Shown here: one piece after another, positions 8,344 through 16,197 of the stretch
Numbering within the stretch: position 1 is the stretch's first letter
How the letters are laid out: each line of letters starts with the position of its first letter
Virus record (IMG/VR): IMGVR_UViG_3300017728_000056
Coordinates: 1 to 33,522 of that record
Reading direction: 5' to 3' (one strand)
Origin: a virus
DNA length: 33,522 nt
Made by a program: the position numbers and the translations under genes
Notes under the pieces: generated by a model
Databases searched by the model: none
What the model was told of the DNA's origin: nothing
The model's input: the letters and a program-made list of their open reading frames with translations, nothing else

Positions 8344-8769
8344 TCAGAGTTCCTCGATAGATTCAAAGGTCACACGGACCTGAGTTTGGAAGTAGCCCTC
8401 GGGGGCTGGTGAACCCAGTACCTCTGGACCTGTTGCGGCATCGAAGTAAACCCCCGATACGTTGACTCTATTGTAAAGGTCACGAACACGTTTGCCGATC
8501 GTGTAGTTAGCGCCAGGGCCAACGCCTTTTGCTGAAAAAATGTTGATCAACAGCAAACCAACAATTCGATTATCTGAAGCGGTCGTTCCGCCAAGACTTA
8601 AATATTCATTGGCTCCAAAACTGACAAGGCATTGAACCCATGATGAGTTTGGGGTTGGTTCATAGGCCATGTTGTGAAACACGACTGGAATTGCCGGTGC
8701 ATTGGCAAGCTCAGTGGCCAGCCTGCCCTCAATAACGGCTCTAACAGTGTTGAGATCGACAGCAGCCAT
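8344..8769 (-). CDS. Tail terminator-like protein (DUF4128 / U-like)
   Basis: A 141-aa protein directly upstream of the tail tube gene. It begins with a helix (NTVRAVIEGRLATEL), followed by 'IPVVFHNMAYEPTPNSSW' and strand-rich sequence with a GxxxR helix (IGKRVRDLYNR), the pattern of DUF4128 tail terminators that cap the tube and join it to the head. The ATG at 8769 overlaps the previous stop as TAATG. It has no membrane segment. Assignment comes from pattern plus position and was not checked by search. Confidence 0.68.
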   Translation of the reverse strand: MAAVDLNTVRAVIEGRLATELANAPAIPVVFHNMAYEPTPNSSWVQCLVSFGANEYLSLGGTTASDNRIVGLLLINIFSAKGVGPGANYTIGKRVRDLYNRVNVSGVYFDAATGPEVLGSPAPEGYFQTQVRVTFESIEEL

Positions 8770-9122
8770 TAGCCCCTCTTGACAATTTTTTGATATTCCT
8801 GTTGAGCCCAGGACTCAAGCTCTTTGCCAATTAACTCAGGAAAACCGGCTTTAGTCCCTTGACGAGTTTTAAAGCTGCCTCCCCACGATGACGGCAAGCT
8901 TGTGCCATAACAGACCGGCTCCGCATACTCAACGTTGTTAATTACTTCGCCAACGTAAGGCTTGTTAGTTTGACTTTGCCAAGCTCCTCGAAGTCGGCCA
9001 GTTTCAACAGGTGTTTCCTTCTTGACTCGCTTTTCCCATTCAAGCGTTGTCACTTTCACGAGCTGACGAATCTGCCCGTCCATATAATTGCCAATTTCAT
9101 CTAGCGGAATCTGACGCGTCAT
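8769..9122 (-). CDS. HK97 gp10-like head-tail completion / tail protein
   Basis: A 117-aa protein with the hallmark of the HK97 gp10 family: an N-terminal helix followed by KKETPVETGRLRGAW at about 33-48, where the P-V-x-T-G-x-L-R/K motif is typical, then 'NNVEYAEPVCYG' and a C-terminal helical end. Such proteins act at the head-tail interface or in tail completion. It is encoded between the connector-type gene and the tail terminator, the usual site. The start is ATG and the gene is closely spaced on both sides. The Cys after the Pro is unusual but not informative. Confidence 0.72.
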   Translation of the reverse strand: MTRQIPLDEIGNYMDGQIRQLVKVTTLEWEKRVKKETPVETGRLRGAWQSQTNKPYVGEVINNVEYAEPVCYGTSLPSSWGGSFKTRQGTKAGFPELIGKELESWAQQEYQKIVKRG

Positions 9123-9124
9123 GG

Positions 9125-9481
9125 CTATGCCCTCAAAATCAATTCGTAGGTGATCGCTTTGTTGTCCTGCTCAATCGTGTTGACGCTAATGATCTGATGC
9201 ACAACGCTGCCAATCACAACCCGATCCTTTGTCTCAGGAGCTGATGGCAACTCTTTCGACGCAACAGTCAAACGCTTGTCACTAGCTTGAATCAGCTCGT
9301 TAACCTCGCGAACGCTAACGCCCTCAAGGATGCCTCTGACTTCCGTGTCGCTAACTCCCTCAGCAATTGCACCAGTGGTCGCGTCATAAGCACCTGCCGA
9401 GACATAGCGAATGATCACTTCACCGCCAAATTTGGAAATGACCTTATCGGCAACTTTTTGCAGCGAGCTAGCGAGACCCAT
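9125..9481 (-). CDS. Head-tail connector / head closure protein (118 aa)
   Basis: Small beta-rich protein in the head-tail joining region, with pattern 'FGGEVIIRYVS', 'VRGILEGVSVREVNELIQ' and 'DRVVIGSVVHQIISV', similar to SPP1 gp16- or HK97 gp7-type head closure proteins. I prefer the ATG at 9481, which forms a TGATG overlap with the upstream stop, over a TTG seven codons earlier at 9502. The stop is 2 nt before the gp10-like gene. Exact family is uncertain; position and size support a stopper or joiner role. Confidence 0.6.
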   Translation of the reverse strand: MGLASSLQKVADKVISKFGGEVIIRYVSAGAYDATTGAIAEGVSDTEVRGILEGVSVREVNELIQASDKRLTVASKELPSAPETKDRVVIGSVVHQIISVNTIEQDNKAITYELILRA

Positions 9482-9711
9482 CAGATTTTGTAAGCCACGC
9501 AAGCGCCACTGGTCAAAGTGATGCTTGTAAAGACTCCGTAAATTGTCGAATCAGCCGGGAAACTCTCACCAGCCAATGCGTTGCCCGTGTAATTGTCCGC
9601 AGTAATTGCGGCAATTACAGTCGCTTCCTTAAAATAGATCGCACTAAAACGCCCAGTGTGAGCATTGGTGTCAGAAACAAACTCAGCCCCAATCCCAAAA
9701 TCCATGCCCAT
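9481..9711 (-). CDS. Small head-region protein of unknown function (76 aa)
   Basis: Not assigned to a family. It is a 76-residue protein with N-terminus MGMDFGIGAEF, then 'TGRFSAIYFKEATVIAAI' and a beta-rich remainder with many Ala, Thr and Gly and a single Cys near the C-terminus. There is no signal peptide. It lies between the connector-like gene and the next head-tail gene, with a TGATG junction downstream. I have the impression that similar short proteins occur at this place in other marine phages and may decorate the neck or capsid, but that is recollection. Confidence 0.55.
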   Translation of the reverse strand: MGMDFGIGAEFVSDTNAHTGRFSAIYFKEATVIAAITADNYTGNALAGESFPADSTIYGVFTSITLTSGACVAYKI

Positions 9712-9713
9712 GT

Positions 9714-10274
9714 TCAGCTCCGTTTAATAGCGATGTTGCCTGGTCCGCTAATTCTAAGTCCTGTCAAGTAACGCTCAACCATTGGCGGAATACGATCAGC
9801 GCCAACGGCTCCAAATTTGTCAGGCGTGACGCTAAGGCTGCCAATGCTGACGCTCTTGTAATCCTCAAGACCGCTTAGGCCAATGCCGTCAACGTTGTTC
9901 TTTAAGTAGACCGCCAGCTCAAGCTGAGCACGTTGGATCTGATCAGGAATCTCTGTATCAGTGAAATAATCGTCAGAAACGCGAAACGGGAAGCCCGTCG
10001 CATAGGTATTGACATAAGTGTCAGGCTTGCGAACTCCAGTACGCGGCCATTGCAATGCCTGCGTATCTGTTGCCCGTGCGCCTAAAAATCTTTCGCGATC
10101 AAGTCGCTGCGCTGCTGTAACAAGAGCGCGATTGCGCGTATCAGCATTGCCCGTTGTCCACTTGGCAACATCAGTGCTTTCCACCATGCCTTCAACTAAA
10201 GCGTCAGCTTCCGCCAATGTCAGGTAACTGTTTGCGCTTGCGCTGCCTGCCGTTGCTGTGATCGTTACTGCCAT
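9714..10274 (-). CDS. Head-tail adaptor, 'DnaT-like' family (186 aa)
   Basis: Pattern of the phage family annotated as putative DnaT-like (PF20557), which in practice is a head-tail adaptor. It contains 'SANSYLTLAEADALVEG' at about 13-29, a Trp, 'ALVTAAQRLDRERFLG' at about 50-65, the conserved QALQWPRTGV at about 72-81, then IPDQIQRAQLELAVYL. It lies just downstream of the capsid genes as expected for an adaptor that docks on the portal. The ATG start lies inside the 3' part of a 58-codon gene read in another frame. The DNA-binding label of the family should not be taken literally here. Confidence 0.7.
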   Translation of the reverse strand: MAVTITATAGSASANSYLTLAEADALVEGMVESTDVAKWTTGNADTRNRALVTAAQRLDRERFLGARATDTQALQWPRTGVRKPDTYVNTYATGFPFRVSDDYFTDTEIPDQIQRAQLELAVYLKNNVDGIGLSGLEDYKSVSIGSLSVTPDKFGAVGADRIPPMVERYLTGLRISGPGNIAIKRS

Positions 10275-10380
10275 CGGCCTTTACGGTTGATTTCTTAGTT
10301 GCGGGCTTTTCAGAAGCGGAGGCCGCTGCCGTAGCAGCAGCCTCACGCTCTTTTGCTCGCCTAAACGCGAACAAACCCAT
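10204..10380 (-). CDS. Small Ala/Lys-rich protein (58 aa), overlapping gene
   Basis: An ATG at 10380 shares bases with the TGA of the decoration-like gene (TGATG) and opens a 58-codon frame that ends at 10204, overlapping the adaptor gene by 71 nt. The protein starts MGLFAFRRAKEREAA, becomes Ala-rich and then Lys/Arg-rich (QRKRK). It fills a 105-nt space that would otherwise be empty in a densely packed operon. The N-terminal motif resembles small proteins that I recall near phage capsid genes. Function unknown; overlap with the adaptor means the last third may be constrained by the other frame. Confidence 0.55.
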   Translation of the reverse strand: MGLFAFRRAKEREAAATAAASASEKPATKKSTVKADGSNDHSNGRQRKRKQLPDIGGS

Positions 10381-10745
10381 CAGGAGCTAGCGCCCTTTAA
10401 AGCCACAAAGGAAAGGACAATTGCCTCTGCCAGTGAGCCTGATGACAGGTTTGCAACTGTGATCTTGAAAGTACCAGCAGCAATGTTGGTTGCTTGTGCC
10501 AAGTAAGCACCAGCAGTTCCAGCAGAGCTGTGATTTACAACAACCACATCAGTTGCACCGATTTCGCTGTTAGTAACCTCAAAGGTCACCTCAACGCCTG
10601 CGGCTAAAGCAGCGTCATGCAAGGTGATTTGACCTGAAGCAGTGTTCAGAGTCACACCTGTTGCTTTGCTGGTGGCCTGAGTGACAGTGCCGCCAGTTGT
10701 TGGGCCAATAAGTTTGCCCGCTGTTGCCTCAAAAATGGATGCCAT
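10380..10745 (-). CDS. Capsid decoration-like protein (121 aa)
   Basis: Likely a head decoration protein. It follows the major capsid gene by 15 nt and is a small, beta-rich protein with no Cys: about 45 N-terminal residues rich in Thr and Gly, then the segment 'VTFEVTNSEIGATDVVVVN' followed by 'AYLAQATNIAAGTFKITV', a repeated pattern I recall from proteins next to capsid genes in many phages. It has ATG start and ends in a TGATG junction with a small gene. Capsid location is inferred; the fold could be checked by structure prediction. Confidence 0.6.
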   Translation of the reverse strand: MASIFEATAGKLIGPTTGGTVTQATSKATGVTLNTASGQITLHDAALAAGVEVTFEVTNSEIGATDVVVVNHSSAGTAGAYLAQATNIAAGTFKITVANLSSGSLAEAIVLSFVALKGASS

Positions 10746-10760
10746 GGTTAGTTACCTCGA

Positions 10761-11789
10761 TCAATCCATATTAGAAACGTTGGTTGCCCGCACGATTCCA
10801 ATGTTCTTCAGTTCGTAGACCTTGGCCCAGTTGCCAACGACTTCAAGCTGAGTACGGGTTGGGTTCGCAGTCGTGACGCCCCACTTGGTGCCAATCGGGT
10901 GATAGACATAGTGGAGGTCGATCGACATGGCATCACTCTTGGCGAGGATGTCGCGATCAGTTTCGGTTTGAAGGCCCAGCTGTTCGCCAGATCCAATCGC
11001 GCCCTGCGTAAAGAAATACGTGCTGTATTCAGTAGCACCAGCAACGCCAACTGTTGGCACGTCATCGCTAACGATTACGCGAAGACCCATAAAGGTTGGG
11101 ACTGTTGGGTTGCCGAAGGACTCAGCAATCGAACCACCGGAAGCAGTTGCACCGCCACCGCTGATGTCAGTCGCAAGAACGAAGTCAACAGCGCGACGCT
11201 CAACAAGGTCGTAATAGACCTTGGAGTGCATACAAACGGCAGCGAGCTTGTCGCCTTGATCGCCCAAAAGTGCACGAGCTTGAGCAACGTGACGGGGGCT
11301 GAGAACTGTTGGCGCATCAGCAGCCGCAGAATCAATGCAAAGGTCAAACAACGCAGAAGCATTGGTGTTTGCATTGATGCTGCCGAAAACACCAGACAGG
11401 CAAGAAAGGAGATCTTTCTGGCGCTGATTAGAGATGTAATCGGCAATCTTGGCGCCGATAGCGGCCATTGGGTCAGAACCAGCTGCAAGGGCAGCAAGGT
11501 CACGAGACTCAAAAGCGCGGCCACGATGTAAAACCACGCCGACTTGCTTGTCAGCTGTGATTTTGCCTGGAGTCAATGAAGAGCTATCAGTCAGAACTTC
11601 AAAGTCACCAGCAAGGTTTGCTTTGTAAAACGGAACGTTTACAAAGTCTCCACCACCTTCTGCTGCATTTAGCTCCGCCATTGGCTGAACCACACCGCTA
11701 GCCAAAAAGGCATCACGCTGAGTTGTTTGCTCAATGACGTAAGGCGTAAATACCTCAGGGATGATGATGTCACTCCTAAGAGTTGCCAT
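10761..11789 (-). CDS. Major capsid protein (HK97-fold, 342 aa)
   Basis: Main head subunit. It follows the coiled-coil scaffold gene and precedes the decoration-like gene. The N-terminus starts 'IIIPEVFTPYVIEQTTQRDAF', then 'GGDFVNVPFYK' and 'VVLHRGRAFESRDLAALAAG', a P22/'gp5-like' coat pattern with later 'HSKVYYDLVERRAVDFV' and 'MGLRVIVSDDVP' segments near 190-260. There is no obvious delta or protease domain, in line with a separate scaffold. Start is ATG; a 74-nt gap before it contains a short GC hairpin but no clear Shine-Dalgarno. Confidence 0.85.
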   Translation of the reverse strand: MATLRSDIIIPEVFTPYVIEQTTQRDAFLASGVVQPMAELNAAEGGGDFVNVPFYKANLAGDFEVLTDSSSLTPGKITADKQVGVVLHRGRAFESRDLAALAAGSDPMAAIGAKIADYISNQRQKDLLSCLSGVFGSINANTNASALFDLCIDSAAADAPTVLSPRHVAQARALLGDQGDKLAAVCMHSKVYYDLVERRAVDFVLATDISGGGATASGGSIAESFGNPTVPTFMGLRVIVSDDVPTVGVAGATEYSTYFFTQGAIGSGEQLGLQTETDRDILAKSDAMSIDLHYVYHPIGTKWGVTTANPTRTQLEVVGNWAKVYELKNIGIVRATNVSNMD

Positions 11790-11863
11790 CTGTCAAAAAA
11801 GAGAATGTTTACGGTGTGGGCACAGCCCAACGGCTCAGCACAGCCTTGCCATTAGCTCACATG

Positions 11864-12535
11864 TTAACGGTTAGCCGCTGTTTTCAACCTTTCATACAAA
11901 TCACGATCGGTTTTGAACAAACGTGATTGCTCTGTCAAATTGAAAGATTCAGCCGTAAATGGATTTTTGATTCCAATAACTGAATCGCCAGAAGTGCGGC
12001 CAGCAGGTGCTCCGCTGCCTTGTGGCTTGGGTTGCTTTTGCATCCATGCAGGCAGAGTCTTGGCCCATTCGCTGACAGGTGTGCGCTGATAACCGTCAAC
12101 GACAACAACTGTGCCGTCAGAATCACGCTCAATCTGATCGCTAGTGAGCTTGGTTTTTAAGATCAGATCAGGGTCATGAACAACGTCAGCGAGGGCGCTG
12201 ATCGCAGGCGTAATCAGTTCAAGCTCTCTCACCCGAGCTTCTAACTCTGAGATGCGCTTGTCTTTTTCCGCCGTCGCCTCACGGAACTGCTGCTCCAAAG
12301 CTTGGCGAGCCTCTCCGTATTTGCCTTGTTGTTCCAGATCTGCTTGAACCGCCTTTTGCTTGAAGTCCAATAACTCTTGAACATCAACGCCCTCCGGGAT
12401 GGCTTTGGCTTGAGCTTTTGCTTTTTTGTACTCATCAATCAATTCAGCGTTTTTACGCCGCATTGCTTCGAGTTCTGCTTCTAGTTTACTGGTGTCAACA
12501 GATTGCTCCACAGGAACAGTTTGCTCTTCAGACAT
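11864..12535 (-). CDS. Scaffolding protein (223 aa)
   Basis: A long charged helical protein upstream of the capsid gene, as expected for a head scaffold. Residues about 15-110 are almost uninterrupted coiled coil (heptads such as KLEAELEAMRRKN and 'KRISELEARVRELEL'). A proline/Gly hinge follows around 165-180 (MQKQPKPQGSGAPAG), then a basic-hydrophobic C-terminus with NPFTAESFNLTEQSRLF, a motif found at the capsid-binding end of many phage scaffolds. The start is an ATG at 12535. No protease gene is visible nearby, so the scaffold may leave intact. Confidence 0.78.
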   Translation of the reverse strand: MSEEQTVPVEQSVDTSKLEAELEAMRRKNAELIDEYKKAKAQAKAIPEGVDVQELLDFKQKAVQADLEQQGKYGEARQALEQQFREATAEKDKRISELEARVRELELITPAISALADVVHDPDLILKTKLTSDQIERDSDGTVVVVDGYQRTPVSEWAKTLPAWMQKQPKPQGSGAPAGRTSGDSVIGIKNPFTAESFNLTEQSRLFKTDRDLYERLKTAANR

Positions 12536-12559
12536 GAATTAGCCACAGGCTAAATTGCC

Positions 12560-12838
12560 TCACCACTTTACTTTGTCCGCCCAATATGCGGCAGATGTTT
12601 TTCCCTTCGCGATGTTCTTCGCGTGACGGGCCTTGAAGGATGCACGCTTTGCTTTGTCAGCTGCTGATTCGCTCTTGCGCGGTGGTTTTGTTTTAGCGCC
12701 TTGCATCCCAAAACGTATGAGCTTCGGGCTGCCTTTTACGTTGACAACAACAGCGTGTGACTTGCCGCTTGAATGGCTTGGTGTTCGGATTGGCTTGTCA
12801 TAGCCCTCGAACGTATGGCCACCGCGCTTGATTGTCAC
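12560..12838 (-). CDS. DUF5872-like small basic protein (92 aa)
   Basis: A basic protein with motifs that I associate with DUF5872: 'HAVVVNVKGSPKLIRFGMQG' at about 28-47 and a C-terminal segment 'FKARHAKNIAKGKTSAAYW' ending in Trp. The function is unknown; a DNA- or capsid-binding role is a guess from charge and location. The start is GTG and forms GTGA with the stop of the preceding gene. It is the last member of a chain of coupled small genes between the MuF-like protein and the scaffold. Confidence 0.65.
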   Translation of the reverse strand: MTIKRGGHTFEGYDKPIRTPSHSSGKSHAVVVNVKGSPKLIRFGMQGAKTKPPRKSESAADKAKRASFKARHAKNIAKGKTSAAYWADKVKW

Positions 12839-13059
12839 TTTCCCTTGGGCGCTGCTTTTAATTGTGAGCGACGCTTAAGAACAGGGTTGCCGGTGCTCTC
12901 TGATTTGACCCGAACGACCGGATCTTTGTCGGTTCCAACTCTGGTGATTGTGCCGCCAGACGGTCCCTTAATTGAGGCACGCTTGCCACCGCTGCCGGTA
13001 ACAACACCAAAGGTCCGCTTGCCTTGATAGACCCAGCTAACGCGAGAACCCTTCTTCAC
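12835..13059 (-). CDS. Tudor-like (DUF2945/HVA1) small protein (74 aa)
   Basis: Small basic protein matching the pattern of the DUF2945 (HVA1 tudor) family: 'KKGSRVSWVYQGKRTFGVV', then a Gly turn, 'KGPSGGTITRVGTDKDPVV' and 'VKSESTGNPVLKRRSQL'. It is short (74 aa) and seems to be a single SH3-like barrel. Start is GTG at 13059, forming GTGA with the preceding stop. It sits in the chain of small genes before the scaffold. Function in the phage is unknown; the barrel could bind nucleic acid or a capsid component. Confidence 0.65.
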   Translation of the reverse strand: MKKGSRVSWVYQGKRTFGVVTGSGGKRASIKGPSGGTITRVGTDKDPVVRVKSESTGNPVLKRRSQLKAAPKGK

Positions 13060-13133
13060 TTTTTCTTGCCTCCTTTTTTCTTCTTCTTAGGCGCGGCCAT
13101 TTGTGGCTTTTTGGGTCCGGTGTATTTAGGCAT
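13056..13133 (-). CDS. Micro-protein, Lys-rich (25 aa)
   Basis: A 25-codon frame from an ATG at 13133 to a TGA at 13056. It starts MPKYTGPKKPQMAAP and ends in Lys/Gly-rich tail KKKKKGGKKK. Both ends overlap neighbours by start/stop bases: TGATG upstream and GTGA downstream. The exact coupling on both sides is the main argument that it is translated. It is too short for a family assignment. A Lys tail could bind DNA or RNA. Confidence 0.45.
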   Translation of the reverse strand: MPKYTGPKKPQMAAPKKKKKGGKKK

Positions 13134-13258
13134 CAGCCTTCCTCTTTTGCTTGTTTTTTGTCAGCCTTAGTCTTAGCCGCAGGCTTCTTCGGAGGGCAAG
13201 ACGCTGGTGCGGCCTCCTCTTGAACCGTGAATTTGAACTTACTGTGCAGCTTTGACAT
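13133..13258 (-). CDS. Small Lys/Ala-rich protein (41 aa)
   Basis: A 41-codon frame starts at ATG 13258, inside the last 20 nt of the MuF-like gene, and ends at 13133 in a TGATG junction with the next micro-gene. It begins MSKLHSKFKFTVQEE and then shows 'PPKKPAAKTKADKKQAKEE', with one Cys. It has no recognised family. The position and the junctions on both sides support expression. The composition is like its neighbours in the chain. Confidence 0.5.
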   Translation of the reverse strand: MSKLHSKFKFTVQEEAAPASCPPKKPAAKTKADKKQAKEEG

Positions 13259-14441
13259 CGGGATAACGACGGCGTAACTGAGCCAAGGTTAGCTCTGACC
13301 CGTCTTGAGAGACGAACTTCCTGATTGCTTTAGTTGGGCCAACCTTTTTAACAAGGCTTTCAAAGTAAGGAACTTTTGACGCGCCAAGCACGTCATCCTT
13401 TACGGCCTTGGATTGATTCTCAAGCCATTGGCCATAGGTTTGATCTGATGGCACCAACCCATTGCGACTGCTTCGCTTACTTGGCGGTGGCGGATCAAAA
13501 CCCAAACCCTTGTAATCAACAATTGGCACAGTCGTTGACCTGCAATTGAAATGCTGAGGAGGGACTGGCCCTTTGCCGTACACAAACTCTTTGCCGTCCA
13601 ATGACCTACAGATAGGCGAAGTTCTGCTGTCCAACGTGGCCACATACCTGTATTTTTTGGTCACATCTTGGTTTGCCTCATAAACCTGCTGGCTTGAGGC
13701 GTTTGCTACCTGATTGATGCTGGTGCGAACCAATGCCATCACCTGATGATTTGCCACGGCTGTAACTTCGCCACCGGCTTGAGCCATCTGACGCAAACTC
13801 ATCGCTGGCTGGCCAAACCGTAAGCGACCCTTTAAACGACGCGCCAACTTATCCGTTGATTCACCCGTTAGCAGTCCATTTCTAACCGTCATGCTGAACA
13901 GGTCAGCTTGAGATTCAGCTAAGCCTCTAAAAGACTTTTCAAGCACCTTGCCATTTGGCAACGTAATGACTGAGCCCTGCGCTGCTGTCAAACGAAACGC
14001 TTGAGGAGCCCCCGTAACTGCAGCCTGGAGGTCGTCACTTAACGTAACAACGTTCAAAGCCGTTGGGTCAACAGTGGCCACCGCCTGAGCAAACTGCGGG
14101 CTGATCTGCACGCTTCTAATCTGATTCGCCAGCTCAACAGGCAATGCCTTAGCCAGCTCGCTGGTCACAAACTCGCTTTGTAATACCGCTAGCCCTTGCA
14201 GCTCTTCAACCGCAAGCAATGTGCTGGCCTCTGCCCAGTCATCAAGCGACCCTTTCAATTGCGCGAGAATGGCCCGAAGCCGTGCAGCTTTAACAGGCGC
14301 TGCAAGCTCATCAATCCCACGAAGCTGATCAACAGCATCCAAAATAAGATCGTTATATGTGCGGGCAATTCGTTTCGCCACGCTATTACTAAAGCGGTTG
14401 AGATCGATTGCATTCCGATACAGCTCCGCTGGTGTTGTCAT
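13239..14441 (-). CDS. MuF-like head morphogenesis protein (400 aa)
   Basis: Minor head protein of the Mu F / SPP1 gp7 family, present in few copies inside the procapsid near the portal. The N-terminal 200 residues are helical. The diagnostic C-terminal domain lies at about 238-310: 'ALVRTSINQVANASSQQVY', 'YVATLDSRTSPICRSLDGK', then PPQHFNCRSTTVPI, with the two conserved Cys. It follows the portal gene with one small gene between them. Start is ATG, coupled by ATGA to the preceding stop. Its length of 400 is typical. Confidence 0.85.
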   Translation of the reverse strand: MTTPAELYRNAIDLNRFSNSVAKRIARTYNDLILDAVDQLRGIDELAAPVKAARLRAILAQLKGSLDDWAEASTLLAVEELQGLAVLQSEFVTSELAKALPVELANQIRSVQISPQFAQAVATVDPTALNVVTLSDDLQAAVTGAPQAFRLTAAQGSVITLPNGKVLEKSFRGLAESQADLFSMTVRNGLLTGESTDKLARRLKGRLRFGQPAMSLRQMAQAGGEVTAVANHQVMALVRTSINQVANASSQQVYEANQDVTKKYRYVATLDSRTSPICRSLDGKEFVYGKGPVPPQHFNCRSTTVPIVDYKGLGFDPPPPSKRSSRNGLVPSDQTYGQWLENQSKAVKDDVLGASKVPYFESLVKKVGPTKAIRKFVSQDGSELTLAQLRRRYPDVKAAQ

Positions 14442-14728
14442 GGCTCCTCAATTCCTACAGCTTCAGGAGGTTCGCCGCAAATGATTGAAACGTCTGCACC
14501 ACCTCTTAAGGCTTCCCCTACAAGCTGACCAAACTCAGGAATAGCGTCTTCATCGTCTTCTCTTAGTTGCGACTCAACGACCCCAATAGGCATTCCCTTT
14601 TCATGCCAAGTAACACGAATCACAGCAAATAAATCACCTTCTAACTCTGTCTGCGCGTAATAAAGAACCTGTTGCCTTGATTCAGGCTCGGGCTCTGGCT
14701 GCTTTCGTGCGGGTCTGTTCCAAAACAT
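14438..14728 (-). CDS. Hypothetical protein between portal and MuF-like genes (96 aa)
   Basis: I do not recognise the family. The protein starts with a basic, proline-rich segment (MFWNRPARKQPEPEPESRQ), followed by a compact alpha/beta part including VLYYAQTELEGDLFAVIRV and 'TWHEKGMPIGVVES', and an acidic C-terminus. No membrane segment. Its ATG is in a TAATG with the portal stop, and its TGA in an ATGA with the MuF-like start, so it is translated between them. It is probably a head assembly accessory. Confidence 0.55.
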   Translation of the reverse strand: MFWNRPARKQPEPEPESRQQVLYYAQTELEGDLFAVIRVTWHEKGMPIGVVESQLREDDEDAIPEFGQLVGEALRGGADVSIICGEPPEAVGIEEP

Positions 14729-16170
14729 TAGCTAGGAATTTCAGGTTGATTTTCGGGCTCGGCTGACTCTTCAGGCATTGTCGGATTAGCCGGTGACGTT
14801 GGTTGATCCATCTCAATCAAGCCGCCGACTTGCGTGGCTTCTAGTTCTTCCTCAACGTCAAATTCATCACCAAGAACCTCGCCAGCCTCTAACTGGTTTA
14901 GCAACGTGCTTTGAGTAATAGTTCCTGCCGTGTAGAGCTGCAACAGTGATTGGATCTCTGTTGGCTCTAAACGTGCGGCTAAGAAATCACGGTTGACGAA
15001 ACTGCTGCCAGCTTGTGGCTCTTGCAGATAGGCCGCATGAAATTGCAGGCAGTTGTCGATCATGTCCTGCATTTGCTGGGCTATGACCATCATCGTTGAG
15101 TCGCCTTGACTGCGATCAATGCGCTTGGCCTCGGCTGTTTCTGCCGATAGCTTTTGCCCTAAGACAGCAGCAAGCCCTAGCTCGTTAATCTGCATTGCTA
15201 TTTGCTCAAGCCGTTGAAACTGCGCGTCGTAGCTCCTGCCGCTTGGCTCGATATATTCAGCGCGGCCCTCGGCTGGGAATGCAATTGCTTCCCCAGGTCC
15301 GGCGCTTACTTCTTCTGATGATTGCGGGAATCCATAAAAGGCCAACAAAGGAACAGCACTCAGGTGCAGCTGATTGTCCAGATCAGACTGGACCTGATAC
15401 GCCTTGAGGTTTAGCTCTGCAATGTCGGCCATTGGCGGCCGCGACTCCATCACATTGACCCGGTTGGAATAAGCAACGGAGAACGGAATCTCGTCAAGGC
15501 TGGTTGTGCCTTCGTCGATAACGCGAAAATCACCTTTCTCATCTTTCTGATGAATCTCAAATGCGCCTGGAGTTAAGACCCGAACTTGCTCAACTTCTTT
15601 CTCGCCGTAGTCACCGTCAGGAATAAGAATCTTTTCCATCAAGCGAAGCTGAGTCAGCTTCTGTTGCCCGTCAATCAGCTCTTGCTTAAACCCAAGAATG
15701 TCGCGAGGCGTATAGGTTGCCCAATATGGCCGCCCATTTGACCCTGCCTGAGGAGCGTCAACAAGAACGCCAACATGGCCATATCTGATGCACTTCCTGG
15801 CTGTGTCATAGGTCCAGACGTTTAGATCGTTGCCTTGAAGATCAACATCAAAAAGCTGCTCTGTGATTAGGTCGCTCACGTCTGTCAACCTGACGGGCTT
15901 TCGAGTCAACATGCCCGCCAACATTCGCTCAAGCCTGACGTAATAAGGAGCCAACGTTGAACGAATTAACCTGTTGTCGTATGACTCATCAAGCTCTCTA
16001 GGCTCTTGCGGCAAATATTTTCGATGCTTCTTTCTGATGCCGTAAGTGCCCTGCAAAAGAACTTCAATCAGTTCCCAATGGGGTTCCTGATTCACCCAGG
16101 CTGTGTTCGGGTCGTTGACGCGAGTAACGCTTCCAACCCGCTGCCTGCCGCCCGAAAAACCTGAATACAC
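14728..16170 (-). CDS. Portal protein (DUF4055-like, 480 aa)
   Basis: Dodecameric portal at the unique capsid vertex through which DNA is packaged. Sequence features fit DUF4055: 'HWELIEVLLQGTYGIRKKH' near residue 31, 'ESYDNRLIRSTLAPYYVRL' at about 62-80 followed by 'MLAGMLTRKPV', 'IRYGHVGVLVDAP' and 'RPYWATYTPRDILGF'. The last 70 residues are acidic and end in a proline-rich tail. The start is GTG at 16170 with only weak ribosome-binding potential; no ATG nearby is better. It lies two genes after the large terminase and before MuF. Confidence 0.78.
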   Translation of the reverse strand: MYSGFSGGRQRVGSVTRVNDPNTAWVNQEPHWELIEVLLQGTYGIRKKHRKYLPQEPRELDESYDNRLIRSTLAPYYVRLERMLAGMLTRKPVRLTDVSDLITEQLFDVDLQGNDLNVWTYDTARKCIRYGHVGVLVDAPQAGSNGRPYWATYTPRDILGFKQELIDGQQKLTQLRLMEKILIPDGDYGEKEVEQVRVLTPGAFEIHQKDEKGDFRVIDEGTTSLDEIPFSVAYSNRVNVMESRPPMADIAELNLKAYQVQSDLDNQLHLSAVPLLAFYGFPQSSEEVSAGPGEAIAFPAEGRAEYIEPSGRSYDAQFQRLEQIAMQINELGLAAVLGQKLSAETAEAKRIDRSQGDSTMMVIAQQMQDMIDNCLQFHAAYLQEPQAGSSFVNRDFLAARLEPTEIQSLLQLYTAGTITQSTLLNQLEAGEVLGDEFDVEEELEATQVGGLIEMDQPTSPANPTMPEESAEPENQPEIPS

Positions 16171-16197
16171 AGCTAAAACCCGCCCGATTCTGTCAGC

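Noticed and set aside
9482-9502. TTG start at 9502 for the head closure gene
   Set aside because: The ATG at 9481 forms a TGATG with the upstream stop and is the more usual codon; the extra seven residues look unlike the rest.
10899-11531. A 210-codon plus-strand open frame opposite the major capsid gene
   Set aside because: It runs antisense to a convincing capsid gene, its protein is Cys-, Arg- and Asn-rich without pattern, and no plus-strand operon exists there. It is a shadow of codon bias.
11790-11863. GGGC-TGT-GCCC hairpin between scaffold and capsid genes as a terminator
   Set aside because: The stem has only 4 bp. It is followed after several bases by a TTTTTT, but the genes must be co-expressed at high level, so at most it tunes the ratio.
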